Source: an uncultured Archangium sp. (lineage in GTDB: Bacteria > Myxococcota > Myxococcia > Myxococcales > Myxococcaceae). Taken from it: a DNA stretch of 16,972 bases. Both the position numbers and the translations under genes were made by a program. Numbering within the stretch: the stretch's first letter is position 1; each line of letters begins with the position of its first letter. Positions 1-7,446 of this stretch are shown here, in pieces. The stretch spans positions 1 through 16,972 of the forward strand of contig CAMLFP010000081.1 of the NCBI GenBank assembly GCA_946479335.1, read 5' to 3'. Below the pieces are notes generated by a model. It was not told the origin of the DNA, made no database searches, and saw only the letters and a program-made list of their open reading frames with translations.

Positions 1-1
1 A

Positions 2-58
2 CCCGCGCCCAGGGGCAAGAAGGCCGCGAAGGGCGCCAAGCCGCCCAAGAAGAAGTGA
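2..58 (+). CDS. 3' end of an unidentified gene (partial)
   Basis: The reading frame is open from the window edge to a TGA at 56-58. The 18 visible codons encode a Lys/Ala/Pro-rich tail ending in three lysines, with no identifiable domain. The stop overlaps the GTG start of miaA in a GTGA arrangement, the usual sign of translational coupling, so this is probably the upstream member of the miaA operon. In many bacteria mutL precedes miaA, but nothing visible here identifies MutL. The basic tail is low-complexity and could belong to many proteins. Confidence 0.55.
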   Translation, partial: PAPRGKKAAKGAKPPKKK

Positions 59-927
59 CGAAGCTGCTCGTCATCGCCGGTCCCACCGCGTCGGGGAAGA
101 CGGCGCTCGCGGTGGAGCTCGCACAGCGCACCAACGCGGAGATCATCAGCGCTGACTCGCAGCAGGTCTACCGGCACTTCAACATCGGCATGGCGAAGCC
201 ATCGCGAGAAGAGCTCGCGGCCGTGCCGCACCATCTCGTGGACGTCGTCGAGCCCACCGAAGACTTCTCGGCGAAACGCTTCGCCGATCTCGCTGACGCG
301 GCGATCGTGGATCTCCGCGCGCGCGGGAAGAACGTCATCGTCTGCGGCGGCACCGGGCTGTACCTGCGCGTGTTGCTCCATGGCGCGGTCGAGGCGCCGT
401 CGCGTGATGAAGCGCTGCGCGCCGACCTCGAGAAGCTCGAGAGCGAAGCGCTGCACGCGAAGTTGAAGGCGGTCGATCCGGTCACGGCCGAGAAGCTCCC
501 GGTACCCGATCGGGTGCGGATCATCCGCGCGCTGGAGATCCACGCGCTCACCGGGAAGCCGGCGAGCCAGCACCGCGAAGAGCACTCGTTCGCGCCCGAT
601 CGCTACGAGTACGACCTGCTGGTGCTGAACCCGTCGCGCGATGACGTGTACGCGGCCATCAACGCGCGCACGCAGCGGATGTTCGACGCCGGGCTCATCG
701 AGGAAACGCGTGGGCTGGTTGAGCGCGGCTTTCGCGCGACGGCTCCGATGCGTGCGGTGGGCTATTCGCAGGCGCTGCAGGTCATCGATGGAGAGTTGAG
801 CGTCGCGCAGGCGATCGCCGACACCGCGCAGGCCACGCGTCACTTCGCGAAGCGCCAGTACACCTGGTTCAAGAAGGAGAAGGGCGCGCGCTTCGTCACC
901 GTCGCCGAGGCGCAGCGATGGATCTGA
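55..927 (+). CDS. miaA: tRNA dimethylallyltransferase MiaA
   Basis: MiaA transfers the dimethylallyl group of DMAPP to N6 of A37 in tRNAs that read U-starting codons, making i6A37. The 290-residue protein has the P-loop GPTASGKT at residues 9-16, the ISADSQQVY motif with catalytic Asp34, and GGTGLY near residue 100. It also has the RALE..TGKP segment near 159-169, an AVGYSQ motif, and a C-terminal FAKRQYTWFKKE tRNA-binding motif. Length is close to the family norm of about 300. The GTG start at 55 overlaps the upstream stop and places the P-loop at the expected distance from the N-terminus. The last 10 bases overlap the next gene. Identification rests on motifs spread over the whole length, so confidence is high. 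Confidence 0.96.
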   Translation: MTKLLVIAGPTASGKTALAVELAQRTNAEIISADSQQVYRHFNIGMAKPSREELAAVPHHLVDVVEPTEDFSAKRFADLADAAIVDLRARGKNVIVCGGTGLYLRVLLHGAVEAPSRDEALRADLEKLESEALHAKLKAVDPVTAEKLPVPDRVRIIRALEIHALTGKPASQHREEHSFAPDRYEYDLLVLNPSRDDVYAAINARTQRMFDAGLIEETRGLVERGFRATAPMRAVGYSQALQVIDGELSVAQAIADTAQATRHFAKRQYTWFKKEKGARFVTVAEAQRWI

Positions 928-1349
928 TCCTCCTGCTCGCGCAGGTGTTGCTGGTGGTGCTGCTGGTCGTGATCCCGCTCTTCAGCGGCTACGACAAATG
1001 GCAGGAGTGGTCGCCGCGCCGGAAGCTGGTCGCGACCGCGCTGGCGCTGGGCATCGCGGTGGTCGCCTTCAGCCAGTACCGGCGCATCGTGACGCTCGAC
1101 AAGGCCGGCCTCGGCGCGGCGTTGAAGCCGGGCGCGTCGCACCTCCGCGGGCCCTGGTACGACCATCGCGTCGGCGTCTCGCTGTGGGAGTGGCTCGGCA
1201 CGATGATCGCCGGGTCGGTCTTGCTGGCGCTCGGCATCGAGTCGTGGCGACGCAAGAAGCGCGGTCAGGCCCTCGGCTATTTCGCGCTCTTCGGGGTGTT
1301 GGTGACGCTGATGGCGCTGCTCAAGCTCCGCTCGTGGTCGGGCGAGTGA
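918..1349 (+). CDS. Small four-helix membrane protein, function unknown
   Basis: This 143-residue protein is hydrophobic, with probable membrane helices at about 3-22, 36-53, 90-108 and 117-136. A basic patch (SWRRKKRG, about 109-116) separates the last two helices, and a short loop with GPWYDHRVG lies before helix 3. I do not recognise the family. Its ATG lies inside the end of miaA (10-bp overlap), so it is probably translated from the same mRNA. No SD-like sequence is evident, consistent with coupling. No catalytic motif is visible. An inner-membrane location is predicted from hydrophobicity only. Confidence 0.75.
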   Translation: MDLILLLAQVLLVVLLVVIPLFSGYDKWQEWSPRRKLVATALALGIAVVAFSQYRRIVTLDKAGLGAALKPGASHLRGPWYDHRVGVSLWEWLGTMIAGSVLLALGIESWRRKKRGQALGYFALFGVLVTLMALLKLRSWSGE

Positions 1350-1437
1350 GCCGCGCTTGGCGGCGCTATCAGCCTGCCTGAAGGGCTCCTGCGCGCTTGT
1401 GGCGGATCGTGGGGCGGAAACGTAGAAGCCGCCCGCC
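1350..1437 (+). promoter_or_regulatory. gcvP upstream region with inverted repeat at the start codon
   Basis: This is the only non-coding DNA upstream of gcvP. GGGCGG at 1412-1417 can pair with CCGCCC at 1429-1434, a 6-bp stem with an 11-base loop that ends three bases before the gcvP ATG. No clear SD sequence lies outside the stem. I could not identify a convincing -35/-10 pair. The 88 bases show nothing resembling a tandem glycine riboswitch. In DNA this GC-rich a 6-bp stem may be chance. Confidence 0.25.
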
Positions 1438-4284
1438 ATGCTCGAGTTCGTCGACACCTTCCTCCGCCGTCATGTCGGTCCCTCCTCCCGCGATATCGAG
1501 GAGATGCTCAAGACCATCAACGCGCCGTCGCTCGACGCGCTGATCGATCAGACAGTGCCGCGCGCGATCCGCGTGAAGAAGCCGCTGAGCCTCCCCGCGG
1601 CGAAGGGTGAGCGTGAGGTGCTCGAGGAGCTGAAGACCCTCGCGTCGCAGAACGTCGTCGCGAAGTCGTTCATCGGCGCCGGCTACTACGACACCACGAC
1701 GCCCGGCGTGATCCTCCGCAACATCCTGCTGAACCCGGGTTGGTACACGGCGTACACGCCGTACCAGGCGGAGATCGCGCAGGGCCGCCTCGAGGCGCTC
1801 CTCAACTTCCAGACGGTCATCAGCGATCTCACCGGACTGCCGGTGTCGAACGCCTCGCTGCTCGACGAGGCCACCGCGGCCGCCGAGGCGATGCACATGG
1901 CGAACGCGCTCTCGAAAGACGACAGCGTCAACGCGTTCTTCGTCTCGAAGGATTGCCACCCGCAGACCATCGAGGTCGTGCGCACGCGCGCGAAGCCGCT
2001 CGGCTGGGAGGTGATCGTCGGCGATCACGCCACCTTCGATTTCTCGAAGAAGGTGTTCGGTGTGGTGCTGCAGTACCCGGCGACCGACGGCGCGGTGCAC
2101 GACTACACGGCGTTCATCACCAAGGCGCACGCGAACGGGGCGGCGGTGATCCTCGCGGCTGATCTGCTCGCGCTGACGATGCTCAAGTCACCCGGCGAAC
2201 TCGGCGCTGACATCGCGGTCGGCTCCGCGCAGCGCTTCGGCGTGCCGCTGGGCTTCGGCGGCCCGCACGCGGGCTACCTGTCGACGAAGGCGGAGCTCGC
2301 GCGCACCATGCCGGGCCGCATCATCGGCATGAGCGTCGACGCCAACGGGCACTCCGCGCTGCGCATGGCGCTGCAGACGCGCGAGCAACACATCCGTCGT
2401 GAGAAGGCGACCTCGAACATCTGCACTGCGCAGGTGCTGCTCGCGGTGATGGCGGGGATGTACGCCGTCTACCACGGGCCCAACGGCCTCAAGCAGATCG
2501 CCGCCCGCGTGAATCACCTCGCGCGCACCTTCGCTGCGGGCTTGAAGAAGTCGGGCGTGAAGGTGACGCACGAAGCGTTCTTCGACACGGTCGCGCTGAC
2601 GGTGGCGAACGCGAACGCGATCATCGACGCGGCCGAGAAGAAGGGTCTCAACCTCCGCAAGTTGAGCGACACCAGCCTCAGCGTGTCGTTCGACGAGACG
2701 ACGTCGGCGCAGAACGTGGAGGAGCTGCTCTCGCTCTTCGGTGGCGCGCAGAACGCGGAGTCGCTCGCGGCGACGGTGCAGAACTCGAACATCCCCGAGG
2801 CGCTGCGCCGCACCAGCGCGTACCTCACGCACCCCACGTTCAACAGCTTCCACACCGAGCACGAGATGCTGCGGTACATCCGCTCGCTCGAGGCAAAGGA
2901 CCTGTCGCTGTGCCACTCGATGATCGCGTTGGGCAGCTGCACCATGAAGCTCAACGCCACGGCCGAGATGGAGCCCATCACCTGGCCGGAGTTCAACGCG
3001 CTGCACCCGTTCGCGCCGAAGTCGCAGTGGAAGGGCTACGCGGAGATCTTCACGCAGCTGGAAGGCTACCTCTCGGAGATCACCGGCTTCGCGGGCTGCT
3101 CGCTGCAGCCCAACGCCGGCAGCCAGGGTGAGTACGCGGGGCTCCTCGTGATCCGCCAGTTCCACGAGGCGCGCGGGCAGGGGCATCGCAAGGTGTGCCT
3201 CATCCCCGCCTCCGCGCACGGCACCAACCCGGCGAGCGCGGTGATGGCCGGCTACGACGTGGTGGTGGTCAAGACCGACGTGAGCGGCAACGTCGACGTG
3301 GCCGATCTCAAGGAGAAGATCGCCGCGCACAAGGACACCATCGCCGCGTTCATGATCACCTACCCCTCGACGCACGGCGTGTTCGAGGAGTCGATCTCCG
3401 AGATGTGCGAGCTGGTGCACGCGGCCGGCGGGCAGGTCTACATGGACGGCGCGAACATGAACGCGCAGGTCGGGCTCTGCCGCCCGGGCGACTTCGGCCC
3501 CGACGTCTGCCACCTCAACCTCCACAAGACGTTCTGCATCCCGCACGGCGGTGGCGGCCCCGGCATGGGCCCCATCTGCGTCGCGAAGCACCTCGTGCCG
3601 TTCTTGCCCACGCACCCGCTGCAGCAGGTGGGCGGCGCGCAGGGCTCCGGGCCGGTGTCGGCGGCGCCGTGGGGCAGCGCGAGCATCCTGCTCATCTCGT
3701 GGGTCTACATCCGCCTGATGGGCGCCGATGGGCTGGCGCAGGCCACGCGGCTGGCGATCCTCAACGCGAACTACGTCGCGGAGAAGCTCGAGAAGGCCTT
3801 CCCCGTGCTGTACCGCGGCGCGCACCAGCGCGTGGCGCACGAGTGCATCCTCGACATGCGCAAGCTGAAGAGCACCAGCGGCGTCGAGGTCGAAGACGTC
3901 GCCAAGCGGTTGATGGACTACGGCTTCCACGCGCCGACCGTGTCGTTCCCCGTCGTCAGCACGATGATGGTGGAGCCCACCGAGTCGGAGTCGCGTGCGG
4001 AGCTCGATCGGTTCATCGACGCGATGCTCTCCATCAAGGCGGAGATCGACGAGATCGAGGCCGGCAAGCTGCCGCGCGACAACAACCCGCTCAAGCACGC
4101 GCCGCACACCGCGGAGGTCGTCACCGCCGACGAGTGGACGCGCCCGTACTCGCGCTCGCGCGCCGCGTTCCCGCTGGCGTGGGTGAAGAAGCACAAGTTC
4201 TGGCCGGCGGTGGGCCGCGTGAATGGCGTGCAGGGCGATCGCAAGCTGATCTGCTCGTGCCCGCCGGTCGAAGACTACGTCTGA
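1438..4284 (+). CDS. gcvP: Glycine dehydrogenase (decarboxylating), P-protein, full-length type
   Basis: GcvP is the PLP-dependent subunit of the glycine cleavage system. It decarboxylates glycine and passes the aminomethyl group to the lipoyl arm of GcvH. The 948 residues cover both halves of the protein (the GcvPA- and GcvPB-like parts in one chain), matching the usual single-chain length of about 950. Visible markers are the N-terminal FLRRHVGP motif, LGSCTMKLN near residue 500, [20 protein letters not shown] near 594, and [15 protein letters not shown]. In that last motif Lys697 is the expected PLP Schiff-base lysine and the glycine-rich loop follows. Neither gcvT nor gcvH is adjacent, so partner genes must lie elsewhere. 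The ATG at 1438 fits the family's N-terminus. Confidence 0.97.
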   Translation: MLEFVDTFLRRHVGPSSRDIEEMLKTINAPSLDALIDQTVPRAIRVKKPLSLPAAKGEREVLEELKTLASQNVVAKSFIGAGYYDTTTPGVILRNILLNPGWYTAYTPYQAEIAQGRLEALLNFQTVISDLTGLPVSNASLLDEATAAAEAMHMANALSKDDSVNAFFVSKDCHPQTIEVVRTRAKPLGWEVIVGDHATFDFSKKVFGVVLQYPATDGAVHDYTAFITKAHANGAAVILAADLLALTMLKSPGELGADIAVGSAQRFGVPLGFGGPHAGYLSTKAELARTMPGRIIGMSVDANGHSALRMALQTREQHIRREKATSNICTAQVLLAVMAGMYAVYHGPNGLKQIAARVNHLARTFAAGLKKSGVKVTHEAFFDTVALTVANANAIIDAAEKKGLNLRKLSDTSLSVSFDETTSAQNVEELLSLFGGAQNAESLAATVQNSNIPEALRRTSAYLTHPTFNSFHTEHEMLRYIRSLEAKDLSLCHSMIALGSCTMKLNATAEMEPITWPEFNALHPFAPKSQWKGYAEIFTQLEGYLSEITGFAGCSLQPNAGSQGEYAGLLVIRQFHEARGQGHRKVCLIPASAHGTNPASAVMAGYDVVVVKTDVSGNVDVADLKEKIAAHKDTIAAFMITYPSTHGVFEESISEMCELVHAAGGQVYMDGANMNAQVGLCRPGDFGPDVCHLNLHKTFCIPHGGGGPGMGPICVAKHLVPFLPTHPLQQVGGAQGSGPVSAAPWGSASILLISWVYIRLMGADGLAQATRLAILNANYVAEKLEKAFPVLYRGAHQRVAHECILDMRKLKSTSGVEVEDVAKRLMDYGFHAPTVSFPVVSTMMVEPTESESRAELDRFIDAMLSIKAEIDEIEAGKLPRDNNPLKHAPHTAEVVTADEWTRPYSRSRAAFPLAWVKKHKFWPAVGRVNGVQGDRKLICSCPPVEDYV

Positions 4285-4317
4285 GGCCGCGAACTCGCTG
4301 AGCACCGCGGTCAGGGA

Positions 4318-4324
4318 GAGGAGG
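4318..4324 (+). promoter_or_regulatory. Strong ribosome binding site
   Basis: GAGGAGG lies five bases before the ATG at 4330 and is preceded by further purines (AGGGAGAGGAGG over 4313-4324). This is one of the few strong SD sequences in the window and fixes the start of the zinc-ribbon membrane protein. It argues that the gene is, or recently was, expressed despite its apparent frameshift. Confidence 0.7.
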
Positions 4325-4329
4325 CCGGG

Positions 4330-5049
4330 ATGTCGATGGCTCGTTGTCAGCGCTGCGACCGGCCGATCGCGGTGCGCTGGCGCATTTGCCCGTGGTGCAA
4401 GCGGTGGTCGGGTCAGCCGCACATGCGCGACAGCGAGCGGCTTGATCTGGAGCTGCACGGGCTCGTCTCCGTGAGCTTCACGTTGGGCTGTGTGCTGCTC
4501 GTGTGGGCGCTGTTGACGCCAACTGATGCCAAGGCCTTGTGGTGGGTGTTGGTCGGCGCTTCGACGCTGTTGGTGTCCAGCGCCGTCGGCGCGCTCGTCA
4601 GCCGACGCGCGTATGACGTGATGGTCGCAGCCTGGGGCGCGTTGCTCGCGGTGTCGGCGTGGGCGGTCATCAAGACCGAAGGCGGCGTGGTGTTGGTGGT
4701 TCCAACGATCGTGCTGGTCGTCTCGCTCGTGAGGAGGCGCGTGCTGCGCGCGCGGTTGGGCGGCGAGCCCTCGCTCATCGGCTACGTCGCGCGCCAGGGG
4801 GTCGACACGTCGCGCTGCGAGTTTTGCGGCGCTTCAGCGACCGGTGTGTACGCACCGCGAATTGTCGTCTCCGCGGTGGTCATCTCGGTGATGACGCACA
4901 CCGGCTTTCGCGTGGTGTGCGCGCGGCACGCGAGGCTGCGCGCGATCTTGCCCACGGTGGTGACGATGTTGTTCGGCTGGTGGGGGCTCGGGTGGGCTGT
5001 TCTGGACGCGGGGTGCGCTCCTCGACAACTTGAGTCACGGTGGCGTTGA
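4330..5049 (+). CDS. Zinc-ribbon membrane protein, probably frameshifted near its 3' end
   Basis: The open frame gives 239 residues. An N-terminal zinc ribbon has C6xxC9 and C20xxC23. Membrane helices follow at about 46-63, 69-89, 97-113 and 117-134. A second metal-site-like segment has C163xxC166 and C197, and then comes a hydrophobic stretch containing LFGWWG. After GWWG, the frame shown reads into an unremarkable tail and stops at 5049. The +1 frame continues with a coherent protein-like sequence to a TAG at 5189-5191. The intact protein was probably about 286 residues (4330-5191). The break is at or near the GGGGG run at 4982-4986. I do not know the function. The strong SD and short gap to gcvP do not prove co-transcription. 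Confidence 0.72.
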   Translation: MSMARCQRCDRPIAVRWRICPWCKRWSGQPHMRDSERLDLELHGLVSVSFTLGCVLLVWALLTPTDAKALWWVLVGASTLLVSSAVGALVSRRAYDVMVAAWGALLAVSAWAVIKTEGGVVLVVPTIVLVVSLVRRRVLRARLGGEPSLIGYVARQGVDTSRCEFCGASATGVYAPRIVVSAVVISVMTHTGFRVVCARHARLRAILPTVVTMLFGWWGLGWAVLDAGCAPRQLESRWR

Positions 5050-5191
5050 AGCCTCGGAAGAGGTCATGGAGGAGGCCCATCGGGTCGCGCGACAGGGCTG
5101 GCGGACATGGATCCCTGTGCTGGGGACATTGGCCGGAATTGCCGTGGGGGTCGCCGAGGGCTGGCTGCTCTCGGCCGCGCTGATCGGGTAG
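4987..5191 (+). pseudogene. Out-of-frame continuation of the zinc-ribbon membrane protein
   Basis: In the frame one base over from the preceding CDS, the translation continues GLFWTRGALLDNLSHGG, then an acidic amphipathic stretch (EASEEVMEEAH). A hydrophobic helix (VLGTLAGIAVGVAEGWLLSAAL) follows, ending at TAG 5189-5191. Removing one G from 4982-4986 would join the two frames as GWWGSGGLFWT. A GWWG motif followed by an aromatic/aliphatic stretch, Thr and N-L fits the style of this kind of zinc-ribbon membrane protein as I recall it. Whether this is a true mutation or a base-calling error in a G run cannot be told from the sequence. Confidence 0.6.
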
Positions 5192-5231
5192 CTGTCGAAA
5201 CCAGTGTCCGTGCCGGATTGTCTGCGGCTCC

Positions 5232-5597
5232 ATGCATCTGCTGTTGCTCCTGCTTGCCGCTGAGCCCTTCGCTGGGTGGTCGCAACGGTTCGCTCGCGGC
5301 GGCTCCGTCTGGGAACTTCGTGAGACGACGTGTGAGGTCGTCAGCGTGAAGCCGCGCCGCAACCACGGCGCTTTCGTCGAGGGCCGCGACTGGAGCATGG
5401 AAGGCATCTTCGAGTTCTCACAGGCGCACGCGCGGCTGCAGGGCTCGACGCGCTGGAGCACCGACGGTGGGCTGGGTGTTTCCGGTACCTCGGCGATCAC
5501 CGAGCCGCTCGAGGTGACGGAGCGAACGCTGCGCATCTCGGGGCATGTCCTGTACCTCGATCAGACCGAGTGCGCGCGGCAGGTGAAGGCGCCGTAG
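5232..5597 (+). CDS. Predicted exported protein, function unknown
   Basis: This 121-residue protein starts with a leucine-rich hydrophobic stretch (MHLLLLLLAAEPFA), a plausible but short signal peptide lacking the usual basic N-region. The mature part has two cysteines (about 34 and 115) that could form one disulfide, and alternating polar/hydrophobic stretches typical of a small beta-rich domain. I do not recognise a family. It follows the frameshifted zinc-ribbon gene by 40 bases, with no obvious SD at the ATG. The start at 5232 is chosen because it is the only one giving a signal-like N-terminus. Confidence 0.55.
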   Translation: MHLLLLLLAAEPFAGWSQRFARGGSVWELRETTCEVVSVKPRRNHGAFVEGRDWSMEGIFEFSQAHARLQGSTRWSTDGGLGVSGTSAITEPLEVTERTLRISGHVLYLDQTECARQVKAP

Positions 5598-5672
5598 TCC
5601 CTGACGACGTCAAGGAGACGTGGTGGCGGTGTTGACTCCGTCACGCGCGCGGAGCACCGTCGTTGCCAGCAC

Positions 5673-6032
5673 ATGTCTTCGCGAATCTGTGGCGGCGTCG
5701 TCTTCCTGATCTTGGTGTCTGGGTGTGGATTGCGCGAACCGCCGACGGTGGGCGCCGACTGCGACCAGTCGAAGGACCACCCGACGTGCATCAACTCCAC
5801 GGCACTGGGGATTTGCGGAATTGATGCGAAGTGGATCGCGAGGTCGTGCGCGCGATGCGACGATTTTGCGCCCGTCCTTTGCACCCAGCGCGCTGGCGGC
5901 GCGTGCACCGGCGGTCAGCCGTTCTGCGTGACGCCGACGAGCATGCTGGTCTGCTGGGATGGCCGGTACAGGGAGCTGGAATGCAAAGAGTGCAGCAGGC
6001 GTCCCGGCGAGACCTTCGATCACTGCAGCTAG
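5673..6032 (+). CDS. Cysteine-rich lipoprotein with two six-cysteine modules
   Basis: The 119-residue product has a lipoprotein signal: a hydrophobic stretch ending LVSG|C with the lipidation cysteine at 18. The mature part has 12 more cysteines in two consecutive sets, 30/39/48/59/62/70 and 78/85/94/104/107/118. Spacings are C-x8-C-x8-C-x10-C-x2-C-x7-C and C-x6-C-x8-C-x9-C-x2-C-x10-C. Around the third cysteine of each set the residues are comparable (STALGICG and TSMLVCWDG). Six disulfides are likely. Such modules are common in predicted myxobacterial surface lipoproteins of unknown role; I cannot name a function. There is no in-frame ATG/GTG/TTG upstream back to a stop, so 5673 is the start. 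Confidence 0.75.
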   Translation: MSSRICGGVVFLILVSGCGLREPPTVGADCDQSKDHPTCINSTALGICGIDAKWIARSCARCDDFAPVLCTQRAGGACTGGQPFCVTPTSMLVCWDGRYRELECKECSRRPGETFDHCS

Positions 6033-6107
6033 CCGCGCGCGTGACGTCGCGGCCTACGCCAGTTTGGCAGCGCCTCGGCCCGAGCAGCGCTATGGTGCGC
6101 GCCTTCG
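6033..6107 (+). promoter_or_regulatory. Short upstream region of the kinase gene
   Basis: These 75 bases separate the cysteine-rich lipoprotein from the kinase. GCCGCG at 6032-6037 and CGCGGC at 6048-6053 form a 6-bp inverted repeat with no following T run, so at best it is a weak terminator candidate. TTTGGCAGCGCCTCGGCC at 6063-6080 has the GG-N10-GC spacing of a sigma-54 promoter but a poor -12 half. No clear SD precedes the ATG at 6108. Confidence 0.2.
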
Positions 6108-7349
6108 ATGGCTCAATCTGAAGCGAAGAAGCCCATCCGGTTCGGCAAGTACACGCTGATCGATCGCATCGCCGTCGGTGGCATGGCGGAGATCTTTCTC
6201 GCGCGTCAGGCCGGTCTCGAGGGCTTCGAGAAGACCATCGTCATCAAGCGCATCCGCCCGCATCTCAGCAAACAGCCCAACTTCGTGAAGATGTTCTTGA
6301 ACGAAGCGAAGCTGGCGGCGCAGCTGAACCACCCCAACATCGTGCAGATCTACGACCTCGGCAAAATCGGCGAGTCGTACTTCATCGCGATGGAATACAT
6401 CTTCGGGCGCGACATGCGTCGCATCATCCCGAAGGCCGACGCGCTGGGGATTCCCTTCCCCATGGTGTACGCGCTGAAGATCGCGTCGTCGGTGTGCGAG
6501 GGGCTCTACTACGCGCACGCGCGCACCGACCTCTACGGCAACGCGCTGAACATCGTTCACCGCGACGTGACGCCGGAGAACATCTTCGTGTCGTTCGACG
6601 GCACGGTGAAGGTGCTCGACTTCGGCATCGCCAAGGCCGCGAACCAGATCGAGCAGACGCGCGCCGGAGAGATCAAAGGCAAGCTCTCGTACATGTCGCC
6701 CGAGCAGTGCATGGGCAAGTCGTTGGACAACCGCTCCGACATCTTCTCGCTGGGCACGGTGCTCTACGAGTGGCTCACCGGCTTCAAGCTCTTCACCGGC
6801 GACAGCGAGGTCGCCATCCTCAAGTCGATCACCGAGGGGAAGATCTACGCGCCCTCGTACTTCAAGGCCGACATCCCCGAGGGCGTCGAAGCGATCCTGA
6901 TGAAGGCGCTCGAGAAGGACCGCGACAAGCGGTACCAGACCGCGTGGGAGATGCAGTACGACCTGGACCAGTTCCTGAGTCAGTACGAGTTCACGCCGTC
7001 GAACATCCACCTCTCGAACTTCCTCAAGCAGCTCTTCAACGACGAGCTCGAGGACGAGAAAGATCGGCTCGCGCAGTTCCGCGCGAATGACCGCGGGAGC
7101 CCCGAGGAGATCATCGAAGAGGCCGAGGAAGTGGTCTCGGTGGTCGAGTCGATCGACGCGCTCGAAGAAGAGGAAGACGTCGACGCCGCGCCGGCTCCCG
7201 CGCGCCGCAGCAGCGGGCCCGACAAGGCGATCAGCCTGACGCTCGGCGCGTCAGACGTCGATCACCTCAACGCCATCGCCCGCAAGAGCGGCGTCAGCGT
7301 CAACTCGCTGCTCCGTGACGTCGTCGCGCAGTTCCTCAAGTACCGCTAG
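6108..7349 (+). CDS. Soluble Ser/Thr protein kinase with C-terminal ribbon-helix-helix-like segment
   Basis: This 413-residue protein is an Hanks-type Ser/Thr kinase, residues about 14-290. It has a glycine loop (GGMAEIF, 24-30), ATP-anchoring Lys47, helix-C Glu66, catalytic loop HRDVTPEN with Asp153 and Asn158, DFG at 171-173 and SPE at 197-199. The lysine usually found two residues after the catalytic Asp is Thr155. I see no transmembrane helix, so the protein should be cytoplasmic, unlike receptor-type PknB. A linker rich in Glu/Asp (about 331-360) leads to residues 374-413. Those read as strand ISLTL, a helix, a Gly-Val-Ser turn and a second helix, a pattern resembling CopG-type ribbon-helix-helix. 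The kinase call is firm; the terminal domain is an inference from pattern. The ATG at 6108 lies 13 codons before the kinase core. Confidence 0.93.
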   Translation: MAQSEAKKPIRFGKYTLIDRIAVGGMAEIFLARQAGLEGFEKTIVIKRIRPHLSKQPNFVKMFLNEAKLAAQLNHPNIVQIYDLGKIGESYFIAMEYIFGRDMRRIIPKADALGIPFPMVYALKIASSVCEGLYYAHARTDLYGNALNIVHRDVTPENIFVSFDGTVKVLDFGIAKAANQIEQTRAGEIKGKLSYMSPEQCMGKSLDNRSDIFSLGTVLYEWLTGFKLFTGDSEVAILKSITEGKIYAPSYFKADIPEGVEAILMKALEKDRDKRYQTAWEMQYDLDQFLSQYEFTPSNIHLSNFLKQLFNDELEDEKDRLAQFRANDRGSPEEIIEEAEEVVSVVESIDALEEEEDVDAAPAPARRSSGPDKAISLTLGASDVDHLNAIARKSGVSVNSLLRDVVAQFLKYR

Positions 7350-7361
7350 GAGCGAGAGCCG

Positions 7362-7385
7362 GTTCGCTGCGCTGGTGCAGCGAAC
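7362..7385. terminator. Perfect 9-bp inverted repeat between convergent genes
   Basis: GTTCGCTGC (7362-7370) and GCAGCGAAC (7377-7385) are exact reverse complements with a six-base loop, 12 bases after the kinase stop. The region lies between the kinase (plus) and a minus-strand gene ending at 7447, so a bidirectional terminator is plausible. No T tract follows on either strand, so classic intrinsic termination is not supported. Confidence 0.45.
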
Positions 7386-7387
7386 GA

Positions 7388-7419
7388 GCGGAATTCCGAA
7401 GCGCAGCGGAGGATTCCGC
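7388..7419. repeat. Second, imperfect inverted repeat
   Basis: GCGGAATTCC (7388-7397) pairs with GGATTCCGC (7411-7419) with one bulged T and a 13-base loop. The loop segment AGCGCAGCGGA (7400-7410) can instead pair with TTCGCTGCGCT (7363-7373), which includes the left arm of the neighbouring repeat. The two structures therefore compete. This may be a paired terminator or a copy of an interspersed palindromic repeat. Confidence 0.4.
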
Positions 7420-7446
7420 CAAGGCGAGCGCACCCAGAAACACAGC

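Noticed and set aside
1350..1437. Glycine riboswitch upstream of gcvP
   Set aside because: The 88-base gap is too short for the usual tandem aptamer, and I could not find its conserved core pattern.
2188..4458. A 756-codon open frame on the minus strand opposite gcvP
   Set aside because: It is antisense to a certain gene, is extremely rich in Arg, His, Asp and Val, and has no domain-like pattern. Long antisense frames are expected in such GC-rich DNA.
5620..5709. Small GTG-started ORF of about 28 codons with a good AAGGAG at 5612-5617
   Set aside because: The SD is good, but the ORF overlaps the lipoprotein start out of frame and encodes Ser/Arg/Val-rich sequence without features. No second line of evidence supports it.
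6063..6080. Sigma-54-like promoter before the kinase gene
   Set aside because: The GG-N10-GC spacing is present, but the -12 half reads CGGC where TTGC is expected. In GC-rich DNA this match is weak, so it is mentioned only as a possibility.
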